From assembly GCA_018333775.1 (NCBI GenBank), contig JAGXSO010000027.1, positions 1 to 12,991 of the forward strand: DNA of 12,991 nt, read 5' to 3'. Positions 6,927-12,467 of the stretch are shown one piece after another. A program made the translations under genes and the position numbers. The notes beneath the pieces were generated by a model. That model did no database searches and was not told the origin of the DNA. It worked only from the letters and a program-made list of their open reading frames with translations. This stretch comes from Truepera sp. (GTDB lineage Bacteria > Deinococcota > Deinococci > Deinococcales > Trueperaceae). Within the stretch, counting starts at the first letter, position 1; each line of letters opens with the position of its first letter.

Positions 6927-7207
6927 GCGGTCCTCCAATACTTCGGCACCTTGCTGGTTCGATACACGGTGACTACTTCTGTGGGAAGGCGGTCAATGTC
7001 CACAAACACGCGGAGCAGATAGGTCTTGGGTGGTTCGCCCAATTGCAGCCGAGATTGATAGACTTCCCGGCCTTCGCGGACGGTTTCAGTCTGCTCTGGG
7101 GCAGCCAGAACTTTGGCCACTTCTGCCTCGGTGATTTGACGACGAACCATCTCGTCGCGAGCGTGGTCGGTTATCCGGTAGGTGGTGATGGATTTTGCTT
7201 CCACCAT
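6923..7207 (-). CDS. DUF4258 family protein, putative toxin
   Basis: A 94-residue protein with YRITDHARDEMVRRQITEAEV near the N-terminus, a REGREVYQSR block, then YLLRVFVDI and a terminal VVTVYRTSKVPKYW. This is the DUF4258 pattern: H-A and M-RR near the start and a VYRTSK segment at the end. The fold is thought to be RelE/BrnT-like, so an RNase toxin role is plausible but unproven. The first gene of a two-gene cassette, it ends in an ATGA overlap with DUF2283, the likely antitoxin. The ATG at 7207 has no strong ribosome site. The left boundary of the cassette is attC 6535-6662 and the right is the core at 7291-7297. Confidence 0.85.
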   Translation of the reverse strand: MVEAKSITTYRITDHARDEMVRRQITEAEVAKVLAAPEQTETVREGREVYQSRLQLGEPPKTYLLRVFVDIDRLPTEVVTVYRTSKVPKYWRTA

Positions 7208-7290
7208 ACTTCAGCCGATTGTACCCCTGCTTCAATGCGGGTACCAAACATGGTGCGTATGAACGTCGCCGCTGTGACATGCGACCGGCG

Positions 7291-7347
7291 GCCCAACCTT
7301 CATCAGCAGCGGCGCGAAGCGGCGTCGGCTTGAATGAACTGTTAGGC
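7291..7347 (-). other. Integron attC site (classical 57-base form)
   Basis: On the minus strand it runs from GCCTAAC (7341-7347) to GTTGGGC (7291-7297), which pair over seven bases with one G-T. The inner left arm TTCATTCAAGC faces GCTGATGAA with two extra bases on the left arm, giving the same polarity as the other attC. The left half, with TTCAAGCCGACGCCGCTTCG, is essentially the well-known attC of aadA-type cassettes. It starts 23 bases after the YCII gene stop, the normal cassette layout. A frame across it reads NSSFKPTPLR, a known signature of attC read as protein in Xanthomonadaceae annotations. Confidence 0.93.
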
Positions 7348-7369
7348 CACACGGTCAAGCAAACTCCTA

Positions 7370-7711
7370 TCAGGACTCCGGGTCGAACATGATCTCGCGA
7401 ACCTCCTGCGCGCAGCGACACCCAGCGGCGATCCTGGCAGCCCAAACCAGTGCCTCCTCACGTGAAGAAACCTCGATGATCGCAAACCCGCCTATAACCG
7501 CCTTTGTCTCCGGTACTGGTCCGGCTGTGATAGTCCCGTCTGTCGCAACAATGGTCGATTGCTGGCGCTGGACACCGCCGCCGAAGATCCAGACCCCCGC
7601 GGCCTTTGCCTGCCGAACCACCTTATGAGATGCCTCGCCCACCGACTGCCAATCTTCAACAGGAATATGGTCCATCGAGCCGTCATCAAACGAAATCAAG
7701 TACCGAGGCAT
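7370..7711 (-). CDS. YCII-related domain protein
   Basis: A 113-residue protein beginning MPRYLISFDDGSMDHIP, with HKVVRQAKAAGVWIFGGGV, then GTITAGPVPETKAVIGGFAIIEVSSREEAL and a C-terminal EVREIMFDP. This is the pattern of the YCII-like/DGPF fold (dimeric alpha-beta barrel), whose members include transport-associated and redox or decarboxylase-type proteins. The particular role is unknown. The ATG at 7711 has AAGGAG seven bases upstream. A complete classical attC follows 23 bases after the stop and a core-like site lies about 20 bases before the start, so this is the best-formed single-gene cassette in the window. Confidence 0.85.
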   Translation of the reverse strand: MPRYLISFDDGSMDHIPVEDWQSVGEASHKVVRQAKAAGVWIFGGGVQRQQSTIVATDGTITAGPVPETKAVIGGFAIIEVSSREEALVWAARIAAGCRCAQEVREIMFDPES

Positions 7712-7731
7712 TGTATCGCTCCTTCTTTGTG

Positions 7732-7753
7732 GCCCAATTAGTAATTATGCCGC
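7732..7753 (-). repeat. Short attC-like site B
   Basis: Forward strand GCCCAATTAGTAATTATGC followed by CGC, matching site A at 6065-6086 at all but three positions. On the minus strand it ends ATTGGGC, one base from the core GTTRRRY, just before the YCII ribosome site. The TGCCGCC near the end of the HicB-DinB gene can pair with GGCGGCA beside this site, a possible relic of the attC stem. Internally AATTA-G-TAATT is a perfect dyad. Confidence 0.5.
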
Positions 7754-7767
7754 CGCAGATCAAGGGA

Positions 7768-8529
7768 CTATCTCCGACAAGATGGCGGCAACCATCCTGC
7801 CGGCGCTTCGGGCCAGATTTCGTCTGGGCTCACAGCTTCGGCCTGATTACGCCCCAGGCGTTCCGGGTCGATTTGAGCAAAGACGAAATTCTCCGGTGCG
7901 ACCGGAAATCCTGCCAGGCGTCTCAACATTATGAGCTGACCCGCATGAGTCATCGCATCTGAAAAAGGGCCTTGAAGTAGACGCTCCGGAGACGTCCCTT
8001 GCAGCGGAGCTCCGGCCTCCAGATGATCTGCCAAATCCTGTAGCATTTCATGAAAGCGGTCGATTTCATGTTCCAACGATGGCATCGGGTCCGGCCAATA
8101 CTCGCCGCCGATGAAGAATGTTCGTGCATAGCCGAGCACGCTAGTCATGTGGCGAACCAGCTCGGCCGGTGTTCGGACTCCGTTCCCTGCACTGAACGAG
8201 CCGAAGTTGGCTGGCGTGTCCCGTAAAGCCTTCTGTGTGCGATAGGCGAGCGCGGCCAGAAAATGTCGAAGAAGCCTGCGTGTGTCATCCACGGCTGGTA
8301 CATCTCTTGTCGGTACAACGCCGCCCATCAGCCGGCCCTTGGGCTCTGTAACAGGACGCCCTAGTTCACGCGCCGTCTCGAGCCACTCCTCGATAACCTG
8401 CTGAGCATTCACCACAGCCTGCTCATAGGTCTCGCCATCCGCCATGCAGCCAGGCAACTCCGGAACCTCGACGACAAAGGACTGGTCTTCCTCGCTCCAG
8501 TAAATGATTAGTTCGTACTTAATCGCCAT
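7768..8529 (-). CDS. HicB-type antitoxin fused to a DinB-like (DUF1993/DinB_2-type) domain
   Basis: A 253-residue protein. Residues 1 to about 68 form a HicB antitoxin domain: YELIIYWSEEDQSFVVEVPELPGC, then GETYEQAVVNAQ and EPKGRLM, where such proteins normally end. From about residue 75 it reads as a DinB-like four-helix bundle: DDTRRLLRHFLAALAYRTQ, GVRTPAELVRHM, GYARTFFIG, FSDAMTHAGQL and RRLAGFPV; the histidines of RHM and THAG are candidate metal ligands. An in-frame ATG at the junction (MGGVVPTRD) could be the original DinB start. ATG 8529 has AGGAG seven bases upstream. A HicA remnant lies just upstream. The fusion probably arose by deletion of the hicB stop region; an assembly error is the alternative. 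Confidence 0.82.
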   Translation of the reverse strand: MAIKYELIIYWSEEDQSFVVEVPELPGCMADGETYEQAVVNAQQVIEEWLETARELGRPVTEPKGRLMGGVVPTRDVPAVDDTRRLLRHFLAALAYRTQKALRDTPANFGSFSAGNGVRTPAELVRHMTSVLGYARTFFIGGEYWPDPMPSLEHEIDRFHEMLQDLADHLEAGAPLQGTSPERLLQGPFSDAMTHAGQLIMLRRLAGFPVAPENFVFAQIDPERLGRNQAEAVSPDEIWPEAPAGWLPPSCRR

Positions 8530-8545
8530 GGGCGTCTCCTAACCG

Positions 8546-8634
8546 CTACTTGACCAGAATACTCCTGACCTGTTTGATCTGATAGGCCTTGGCCTTGCTA
8601 TCTTTCGGCTGCCGGCGGTTGTTGGCCGGGAGTG
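8546..8634 (-). pseudogene. 3' remnant of a hicA toxin gene
   Basis: Between the TumE-like gene and hicB an open frame without start codon ends at the stop 8546-8548. Its last residues read KDSKAKAYQIKQVRSILVK, resembling the C-terminus of HicA toxins of the type ending in DDAKPYQ(x)K(x)VR. It lies 16 bases before hicB, the usual hicA-hicB order and spacing. The catalytic N-terminal part with the GSHH/GSHT histidine is missing, so no active toxin is expected. The upstream part of the same frame (about ten codons) is not clearly HicA. I see no clear attC in this stretch. Confidence 0.6.
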
Positions 8635-9069
8635 CTACGCATCCTCCTCTGCCTGTGACACCAATTCCTCGACCTCCGCAATGATTTGCCGCAGATTGGG
8701 ATGCTCAAAACTAAGTCCTGGTGCTGGAATGCGATTGCGCTTGATGTTGGGCGGCACGTGCTTGTGGTGCGGATGGGTCGAGGCTAACGTGGGATCCTGA
8801 GGATGCGGAAAGTCATCGTACCAGTAGATCTTCTCCTGCCCTTGATACACCTCGTAACCATAGGCTGTGATCAAACCCCCGTCAAAGTCGATCTCTTCCC
8901 GTATGCGCAGACGAAATCCGTGCCTGAACCAGACATCCCCCTCGGCAATGCCGCTATACTGACTTGCAGACCAGACACTAACCGTGGAACGCTCCACCAG
9001 GGGGCGAGCTAGCAACTCAGCCACAAACTGGCTGTAGGCAGTCAACGAGCGCAGGAAATTGGCTGACAT
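8635..9069 (-). CDS. TumE (DUF6516) family toxin-like protein
   Basis: A 144-residue protein with [37 protein letters not shown], then [14 protein letters not shown], and a P100HHKH motif followed by [19 protein letters not shown]. The order FRLR, strand-turn-strand, YwYDdfPHP, then PHHKH is the signature of DUF6516, the TumE toxin family of TumE/TumA-type systems. The histidine cluster could be catalytic, which is inference. The ATG at 9069 shares one base with the stop of the upstream gene (TGATG), so the two are coupled as in toxin-antitoxin operons. TumA is usually a small helix-turn-helix protein; the partner here is not obviously one. The stop abuts the hicA remnant. Confidence 0.78.
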   Translation of the reverse strand: MSANFLRSLTAYSQFVAELLARPLVERSTVSVWSASQYSGIAEGDVWFRHGFRLRIREEIDFDGGLITAYGYEVYQGQEKIYWYDDFPHPQDPTLASTHPHHKHVPPNIKRNRIPAPGLSFEHPNLRQIIAEVEELVSQAEEDA

Positions 9070-9338
9070 CAGTATGCAGGTTCGAAGCGCAGCGCTTCGC
9101 TGATCTCTCGCTTTTTCACCTGCTCATCGTACTTGCGCTTGCGGCGCTGCCAGGTTTCGTAGATCCCTTTCCAGCGGCTGAAGTCGCTGCGGGTTTCGTC
9201 GTACTCATCGTAGCGTTCCAGCTTGCCTGCCATCAGCGCCTGATAGAAGTCCTCACTGAGAATGCCGTACTTTTCTTCGTAAAGGGTCAATCGCCGTTCA
9301 AGCAACTTCATTTCGATCACCAGTTCATGCACTTCCAT
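9069..9338 (-). CDS. Small helical protein, putative partner/antitoxin of the TumE-like gene
   Basis: An 89-residue, highly charged, mostly helical protein. The N-terminus reads [25 protein letters not shown]; a middle part holds [18 protein letters not shown]; and [18 protein letters not shown] follows before the end. Heptad-like hydrophobic spacing suggests coiled coils. No helix-turn-helix or enzyme motif is seen and I do not recognise a named family. The ATG at 9338 is preferred because GAGGGG lies five bases upstream; a TTG seven codons earlier gives a longer frame with no ribosome site. The coupling to TumE and its upstream position suggest an antitoxin or accessory role. Confidence 0.75.
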   Translation of the reverse strand: MEVHELVIEMKLLERRLTLYEEKYGILSEDFYQALMAGKLERYDEYDETRSDFSRWKGIYETWQRRKRKYDEQVKKREISEALRFEPAY

Positions 9339-9508
9339 TTCAACCCCTCTTTTCAACACTTCGTGCCAACGATTTCAGGACCATACCACGCCTGCCGTCA
9401 GACACCGGGAAGCGCCAACGTCTCCCACAAACTGAATTCACCTCCGGTTAGCGGCACGGAACATCAGACCGCGCCGAACGAAAGTAGCCAACTGGCACCG
9501 GTGTGGCT

Positions 9509-9514
9509 ATTATA
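9509..9514 (-). promoter_or_regulatory. Candidate extended -10 promoter for the TumE-type operon
   Basis: The minus strand reads TGGTATAAT, a consensus -10 with the TGn extension. It lies about 170 bases before the first gene of the pair and directly after a terminator that would isolate it from mrp. No TTGACA-like -35 is seen at 16-18 bases. Confidence 0.55.
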
Positions 9515-9519
9515 CCAGA

Positions 9520-9546
9520 AAAGCCGAGCCGGAGAGGCTCGGCTTT
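9520..9546. terminator. Intrinsic terminator, probably of mrp (bidirectional stem)
   Basis: AAAGCCGAGCC (9520-9530), loop GGAGA, GGCTCGGCTTT (9536-9546): an 11-pair stem. On the minus strand it ends GGCTCGGCTTTTC, so it would stop transcripts coming from mrp, whose stop is about 110 bases upstream; it also fits the plus strand. The rest of the 9339-9656 stretch holds the candidate promoter, the core-like site C and no gene I can support. Confidence 0.82.
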
Positions 9547-9577
9547 CGCACTCTTCCTATCTATGCTGCCATTGTCC

Positions 9578-9598
9578 GCCCAACCATAATTATACCGC
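9578..9598 (-). repeat. Short attC-like site C
   Basis: Forward strand GCCCAACCATAATTATACC followed by GC. On the minus strand this reads GCGGTATAATTATGG and then a perfect core GTTGGGC (9578-9584). It shares the GCGG(C/T)ATAATTA plus core arrangement with sites A and B. It also contains TATAAT, so it may be a promoter instead. If the core is real, it marks the right edge of the cassette region, between mrp and its terminator. Confidence 0.35.
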
Positions 9599-9656
9599 AG
9601 CCTTCGGCATAAACCGCGCCCCCACTATCCTCGCTCCGTCCCAGTGCGCCTGCCGG

Positions 9657-10715
9657 CTACACCACCGGCAGCGTCATTCGGCTCTGAATGCTGATCTGCC
9701 CAGCTAACATGCGTGCAGCACGGCGCAGCGCCAGCGCTTCAGGACTGTCAGGGTCGGCTAGCACGATCGGCTTGCCGCTATCGCCGCTTTCGCGCAGGCG
9801 GCGGGTGATGGGGATTTCGCCAAGCAGCACTAGCTTTTCCTTGGCCGCCAACCGCGCTGCGCCCCCTTGCCCGAAGATGTAGTCGCGGGTACCGTCCGGG
9901 AGCTGGTAGTACGCCATATTCTCGATCACGCCCAAGACCGGCACATGGATCTTGCGCAACATGGTGTAAGCGCGTCGCACGTCCAGGAGCGCTACCTCCT
10001 GGGGGGTAGTCACCAGCACGGCGCCGGTGAGCGGAACGAGCTGAGACAAGGAGAGCTGCACATCGCCGGTGCCCGGCGGCAGATCCACGATGAGATAATC
10101 TAGCTCGCCCCACAGCGTCTGCTGGAGCATCTGCGTGAGCGTGCCGTGTAGAATCGGGCCGCGCCAGGTGAGCGCCTGACCGTCCTCAACCAAGTTGGCA
10201 ATGGAGATTAGTTTTACACCGTAGTTGCGCAGGGGGATGATGTTCTTGGCGCCATCCGCCATGAGGCGCTGGCCGTCGAGTGCGAACATCTTGGCCTGGC
10301 TGGGACCGTAGATATCGGCATCAAGCAGCCCTACTTGAGCACCCTCTAGCGCCAGGCTGGCAGCCAAGTTGGCAGCGACGGTCGATTTGCCCACCCCGCC
10401 CTTACCCGAACCTACCGCCACAATATTCTTGACGCCTGGCAAGGCGTTTTGCGTGGTGCTGCGCACCTGTGACCCGAAGGTGATACGCACCGCCTCGACA
10501 CCGGCAAGTTTGTGCAGAGCCGCCTTGATATCGGCCTCGATCTGGCCCTTGAGCGGGCAGGCCGGTGTGGTAAGGTCGATGGTGAGCTCGATCAGCCCAT
10601 CTGAGACTACTACCTTGTTGACCATGCCCAAGCTGACTAAGTCCTGGTGTAACTCCGGGTCGTTAACGCCGCGCAGAGCTTCGATCACGGCGGCTTCGGT
10701 GAGCGCATTAGCCAT
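9657..10715 (-). CDS. mrp: Mrp/ApbC/NBP35-type P-loop ATPase, iron-sulfur cluster carrier
   Basis: A 352-residue cytoplasmic ATPase of the SIMIBI class, proposed to carry and deliver [4Fe-4S] clusters. The N-terminal MIP18-like domain (about 1-85) has GVNDPELHQDLVSLGM and TTPAC53P. The P-loop GSGKGGVGKST spans residues 102-112, followed by LLDADIYGPS and DLPPGTGDVQLS. The region after IENMAYY reads QLPDGTRDYIFGQGG and lacks the CPxC/CxxC pair found in many bacterial Mrp proteins, a variant seen in several phyla. ATG at 10715 is chosen as the first ATG with the expected length; the ribosome site is weak (TGTGGGG too close), and a TTG three codons earlier is an alternative. It is divergent from the kinase-like gene and followed by the 9520-9546 terminator. 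Confidence 0.93.
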   Translation of the reverse strand: MANALTEAAVIEALRGVNDPELHQDLVSLGMVNKVVVSDGLIELTIDLTTPACPLKGQIEADIKAALHKLAGVEAVRITFGSQVRSTTQNALPGVKNIVAVGSGKGGVGKSTVAANLAASLALEGAQVGLLDADIYGPSQAKMFALDGQRLMADGAKNIIPLRNYGVKLISIANLVEDGQALTWRGPILHGTLTQMLQQTLWGELDYLIVDLPPGTGDVQLSLSQLVPLTGAVLVTTPQEVALLDVRRAYTMLRKIHVPVLGVIENMAYYQLPDGTRDYIFGQGGAARLAAKEKLVLLGEIPITRRLRESGDSGKPIVLADPDSPEALALRRAARMLAGQISIQSRMTLPVV

Positions 10716-10800
10716 GCCCCACAAAATAGCATGTCAGATAATCGGTTGCCCCAGCACTGGTAACTATACTCCGCGCGGGCACAACTAGCTGGTTAGAAAG

Positions 10801-10856
10801 GGTAGTAGGCAGTGGTTAGTAGTGAGGGCTTTTCCTACAACCCACTACCTACAACC
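10801..10856. repeat. Imperfect inverted repeat, 22-base arms
   Basis: The arms at 10801-10822 and 10835-10856 match at 18 of 22 positions as inverted copies, around a 12-base spacer containing CTTTTC. Both arms are built from short GTAG/GTGG steps, so each also has weak internal direct repetition. It lies between divergent genes, where a terminator is not expected. It may be a small repeat element or a transcript hairpin. Confidence 0.6.
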
Positions 10857-11030
10857 TGTTGGACCGCTCAACCTTGGCCGCGCCCAGTATAGCAGAGTTA
10901 AGCGCTGCCTTATCCTGTTTGTGGAGCCGATGGACAGCTATCATTGGCGTCCAGAACATACAACGCTCTACGTGGGAGGCCCAATAGGGGAGAGAGCGAC
11001 TAGCAATAGCCCGCCTTTCGCGATAGAGTG

Positions 11031-11055
11031 TAACGCGATAGGCTATAACACGTTA
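11031..11055. repeat. Dyad upstream of the kinase-like gene
   Basis: TAACG...CGTTA encloses ATAG-G-CTAT, ending about ten bases before the GTG start. It could be an operator or a hairpin near the ribosome site. It overlaps the second CGCGATAG direct repeat and the TATAAC sequence. Confidence 0.4.
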
Positions 11056-11065
11056 GACTGAATAG

Positions 11066-12394
11066 GTGTCAGTGGTGCGCTATCAGACCCAAACCATCTA
11101 TGCCCAACACGGCCCGGTTACTACCCATCAAGGCCTAGACCCGCTCACCGGCCTGCCGGTGCTGCTCTACACGTTCCCCGGTAAGCCCTTGCTAGGCGTG
11201 GGCGATCTGGCCTCAGACAACATTCCGGGCGTTCTGGCCAGCAGCTATGACGGCAAGGAGGGTCTGTTGGTAGTAGCCTATTCGCGGGAATACCAACCGC
11301 TGCTCGAGCCGCTCCAAGCCGACGGGGTGCTTCCGCTACTGTTAGATAGCGCCAGAGCCCTGCGCGACGCTGCCGAAGCGGGTGTGGTGCATGGCGACCT
11401 GCGTCCTGAGCGGTTCTTACGGGCCGGTCAGCACCACCTTATCGAAGGTTATGGCGTGCGCTGGATACCTGAGCGCTCGAGCTACAGCCCGCCCGAGCCC
11501 AGCCCCAGCTATGCCGGTGATGTCTTTTCGTGGGCCAAGTCACTGCTATTTCTGTGCGGCCCGCATCTCCCTGCTGAGGCCGGTAACCTGCTGAGCCGTT
11601 GCCTGGGTGAGCCCGAGGCGCGCCCGCTGGCCGGCGAACTGTATCAGGCCATCGCCGCCTTGCCACCTCCCAAGACCACCATACCCACTACCGCCTTCGA
11701 TCAGTTCGATCTCGAGCTGTCGCTTAGCGACGACCTGCTCGCTACGCCGTTCAGTCAGCCGCCGGTGGTGGCGCGTCCCCAGCCATCTGAACGCAAACCA
11801 CTAGCCGCTGCTCGCCCGGATCGGCCAGAGCTGCGCACTACCGGAGACTTTCCATCCGCCGAGCCGCTTCTGCGCAAGAAGGTTCAGGAGCCCGAGACGC
11901 CAGGATTTGTGAAGATGCCGCCGCCGGGTGCTACCTACCGTACCGTCAGCGGCGATGGCCGCCCCGCCGCACCCATCTTGCCGCGCGAAGCGCCCATCGA
12001 CCTGGGCCAGCGTGAGCGGACCTACCGCCGCCTGGTGCTCCTCGCTCTGCTGCTAATTCTGGCTACCGGCCTAGCTTTGCTTGCTTTTTGGCGCCAGGGA
12101 TTCGGCAACGTCTTGGAACCTGGGGTCAGTCCGGTGGTGCGCTTCATAGTAAATGTCGGAGTTGTGCCTGACGACCTGCGCCAGGTGCGCCTGGTAGTAG
12201 TCGAGAGCCCGGCTGGGTCGCGCCTGCGCCCTGGCAACGAGGTTGCCACCGTCCCTGGCCCGGCGGTGCTCGACCAGGCAGGGTTGTGGCAGCTGCAAGC
12301 CCGCTTCCAGAACCTTACCTCGGAGGTCGTGGCGGTGCGCGTCCCGGACGAACGCGCCATCACCATTACGCTCCGTGAGCCCGATACGCCGTAG
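11066..12394 (+). CDS. Membrane-anchored protein kinase-like protein, probable pseudokinase
   Basis: A 442-residue protein. Residues 1 to about 200 resemble a short bacterial Ser/Thr kinase domain: a catalytic-loop-like H109GDLRPERFL, then LIEGYGVRW where the DFG motif is expected, and GDVFSWAKSLLFL as the helix F region. No VAIK lysine, glycine loop or DFG aspartate is recognisable, and the loop asparagine position is R/F, so catalysis is doubtful. A proline-rich linker (about 205-315) follows, then one transmembrane helix (about 323-344, LVLLALLLILATGLALLAFW) and about 95 residues outside with beta-rich character. No positive ribosome site is clear: GTG 11066 follows an in-frame stop, and GTGs at 11072 and 11075 are alternatives. 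It is upstream of guaA on the same strand. Confidence 0.75.
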   Translation: MSVVRYQTQTIYAQHGPVTTHQGLDPLTGLPVLLYTFPGKPLLGVGDLASDNIPGVLASSYDGKEGLLVVAYSREYQPLLEPLQADGVLPLLLDSARALRDAAEAGVVHGDLRPERFLRAGQHHLIEGYGVRWIPERSSYSPPEPSPSYAGDVFSWAKSLLFLCGPHLPAEAGNLLSRCLGEPEARPLAGELYQAIAALPPPKTTIPTTAFDQFDLELSLSDDLLATPFSQPPVVARPQPSERKPLAAARPDRPELRTTGDFPSAEPLLRKKVQEPETPGFVKMPPPGATYRTVSGDGRPAAPILPREAPIDLGQRERTYRRLVLLALLLILATGLALLAFWRQGFGNVLEPGVSPVVRFIVNVGVVPDDLRQVRLVVVESPAGSRLRPGNEVATVPGPAVLDQAGLWQLQARFQNLTSEVVAVRVPDERAITITLREPDTP

Positions 12395-12408
12395 TCTGGA
12401 GGCTGACT

Positions 12409-12448
12409 ACTCGAATACTCGAATACTCGAATACTTGAATACTTGAAT
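12409..12448 (+). repeat. Tandem 8-base repeat upstream of guaA
   Basis: Five head-to-tail units of ACTCGAAT, the last two being ACTTGAAT, then a partial ACT. The array fills most of the 73 bases between the kinase-like stop and the guaA ribosome site. Copy number could vary by slippage. Confidence 0.9.
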
Positions 12449-12467
12449 ACTGATCTTCGGAGGAACC

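Larger units (their letters stand above)
5487..9598 (-). mobile_element. Integron-type gene cassette cluster without visible integrase (CALIN-like), partly degenerate
   Basis: All genes here are on one strand, mostly one or two short genes per unit, of unrelated families common in cassettes (VOC, YwqK, YCII, toxin-antitoxin-like). Two sites have full attC architecture (6535-6662 and 7291-7347), and four shorter core-like sites lie at other unit boundaries. The region is bounded by the valS leader on the left and mrp on the right, both ordinary chromosomal genes. Two gene fragments and one gene fusion point to decay by deletion. The best-supported part is 5629-7753; extending it to 9598 is inference from a third matching short site. 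No tyrosine recombinase gene is in the window. Confidence 0.6.
10716..11065. other. Divergent intergenic region between mrp and the kinase-like gene
   Basis: 350 bases with no supportable gene; an open frame at 10822-11061 has no ribosome site and no recognisable protein pattern. It contains a large imperfect inverted repeat (10801-10856), an 8-base direct repeat CGCGATAG at 11019-11026 and 11034-11041, and a dyad at 11031-11055. TATAAC at 11044-11049 and TATAGC near 10888 are possible -10 elements without convincing -35 partners. Promoters for both flanking genes must lie here. Confidence 0.6.

Noticed and set aside
7086..7445. Open minus-strand frame containing NSSFKPTPLR
   Set aside because: It runs through the attC site and overlaps both cassette genes in another frame; the readable motif is attC DNA translated, not a protein.
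8530..8545. GTTAGGA as a possible attC core just before hicB
   Set aside because: The last base breaks GTTRRRY, no complementary arm was found in 8546-8634, and AGGAG is explained as the hicB ribosome site.
9339..9440. Short minus-strand frame of about 33 codons ending two bases before the start of the 89-residue gene
   Set aside because: Its GTG start lies within the GGAGGTG sequence, leaving no ribosome site in front of it, and the product is arginine-rich with no recognisable pattern.
9400..9450. CGCCAAC...GTTAGCG pair as a small attC
   Set aside because: The outer motifs could pair, but the inner arms show no complementarity and the cores do not fit RYYYAAC/GTTRRRY well.
10822..11061. 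79-codon plus-strand frame upstream of the kinase-like gene
   Set aside because: No ribosome site, no protein-like pattern, and it spans the inverted repeat and candidate operator sequences.
12395..12467. CRISPR or riboswitch before guaA
   Set aside because: The 8-base units are direct tandem copies without spacers, and no purine aptamer core or terminator is present.
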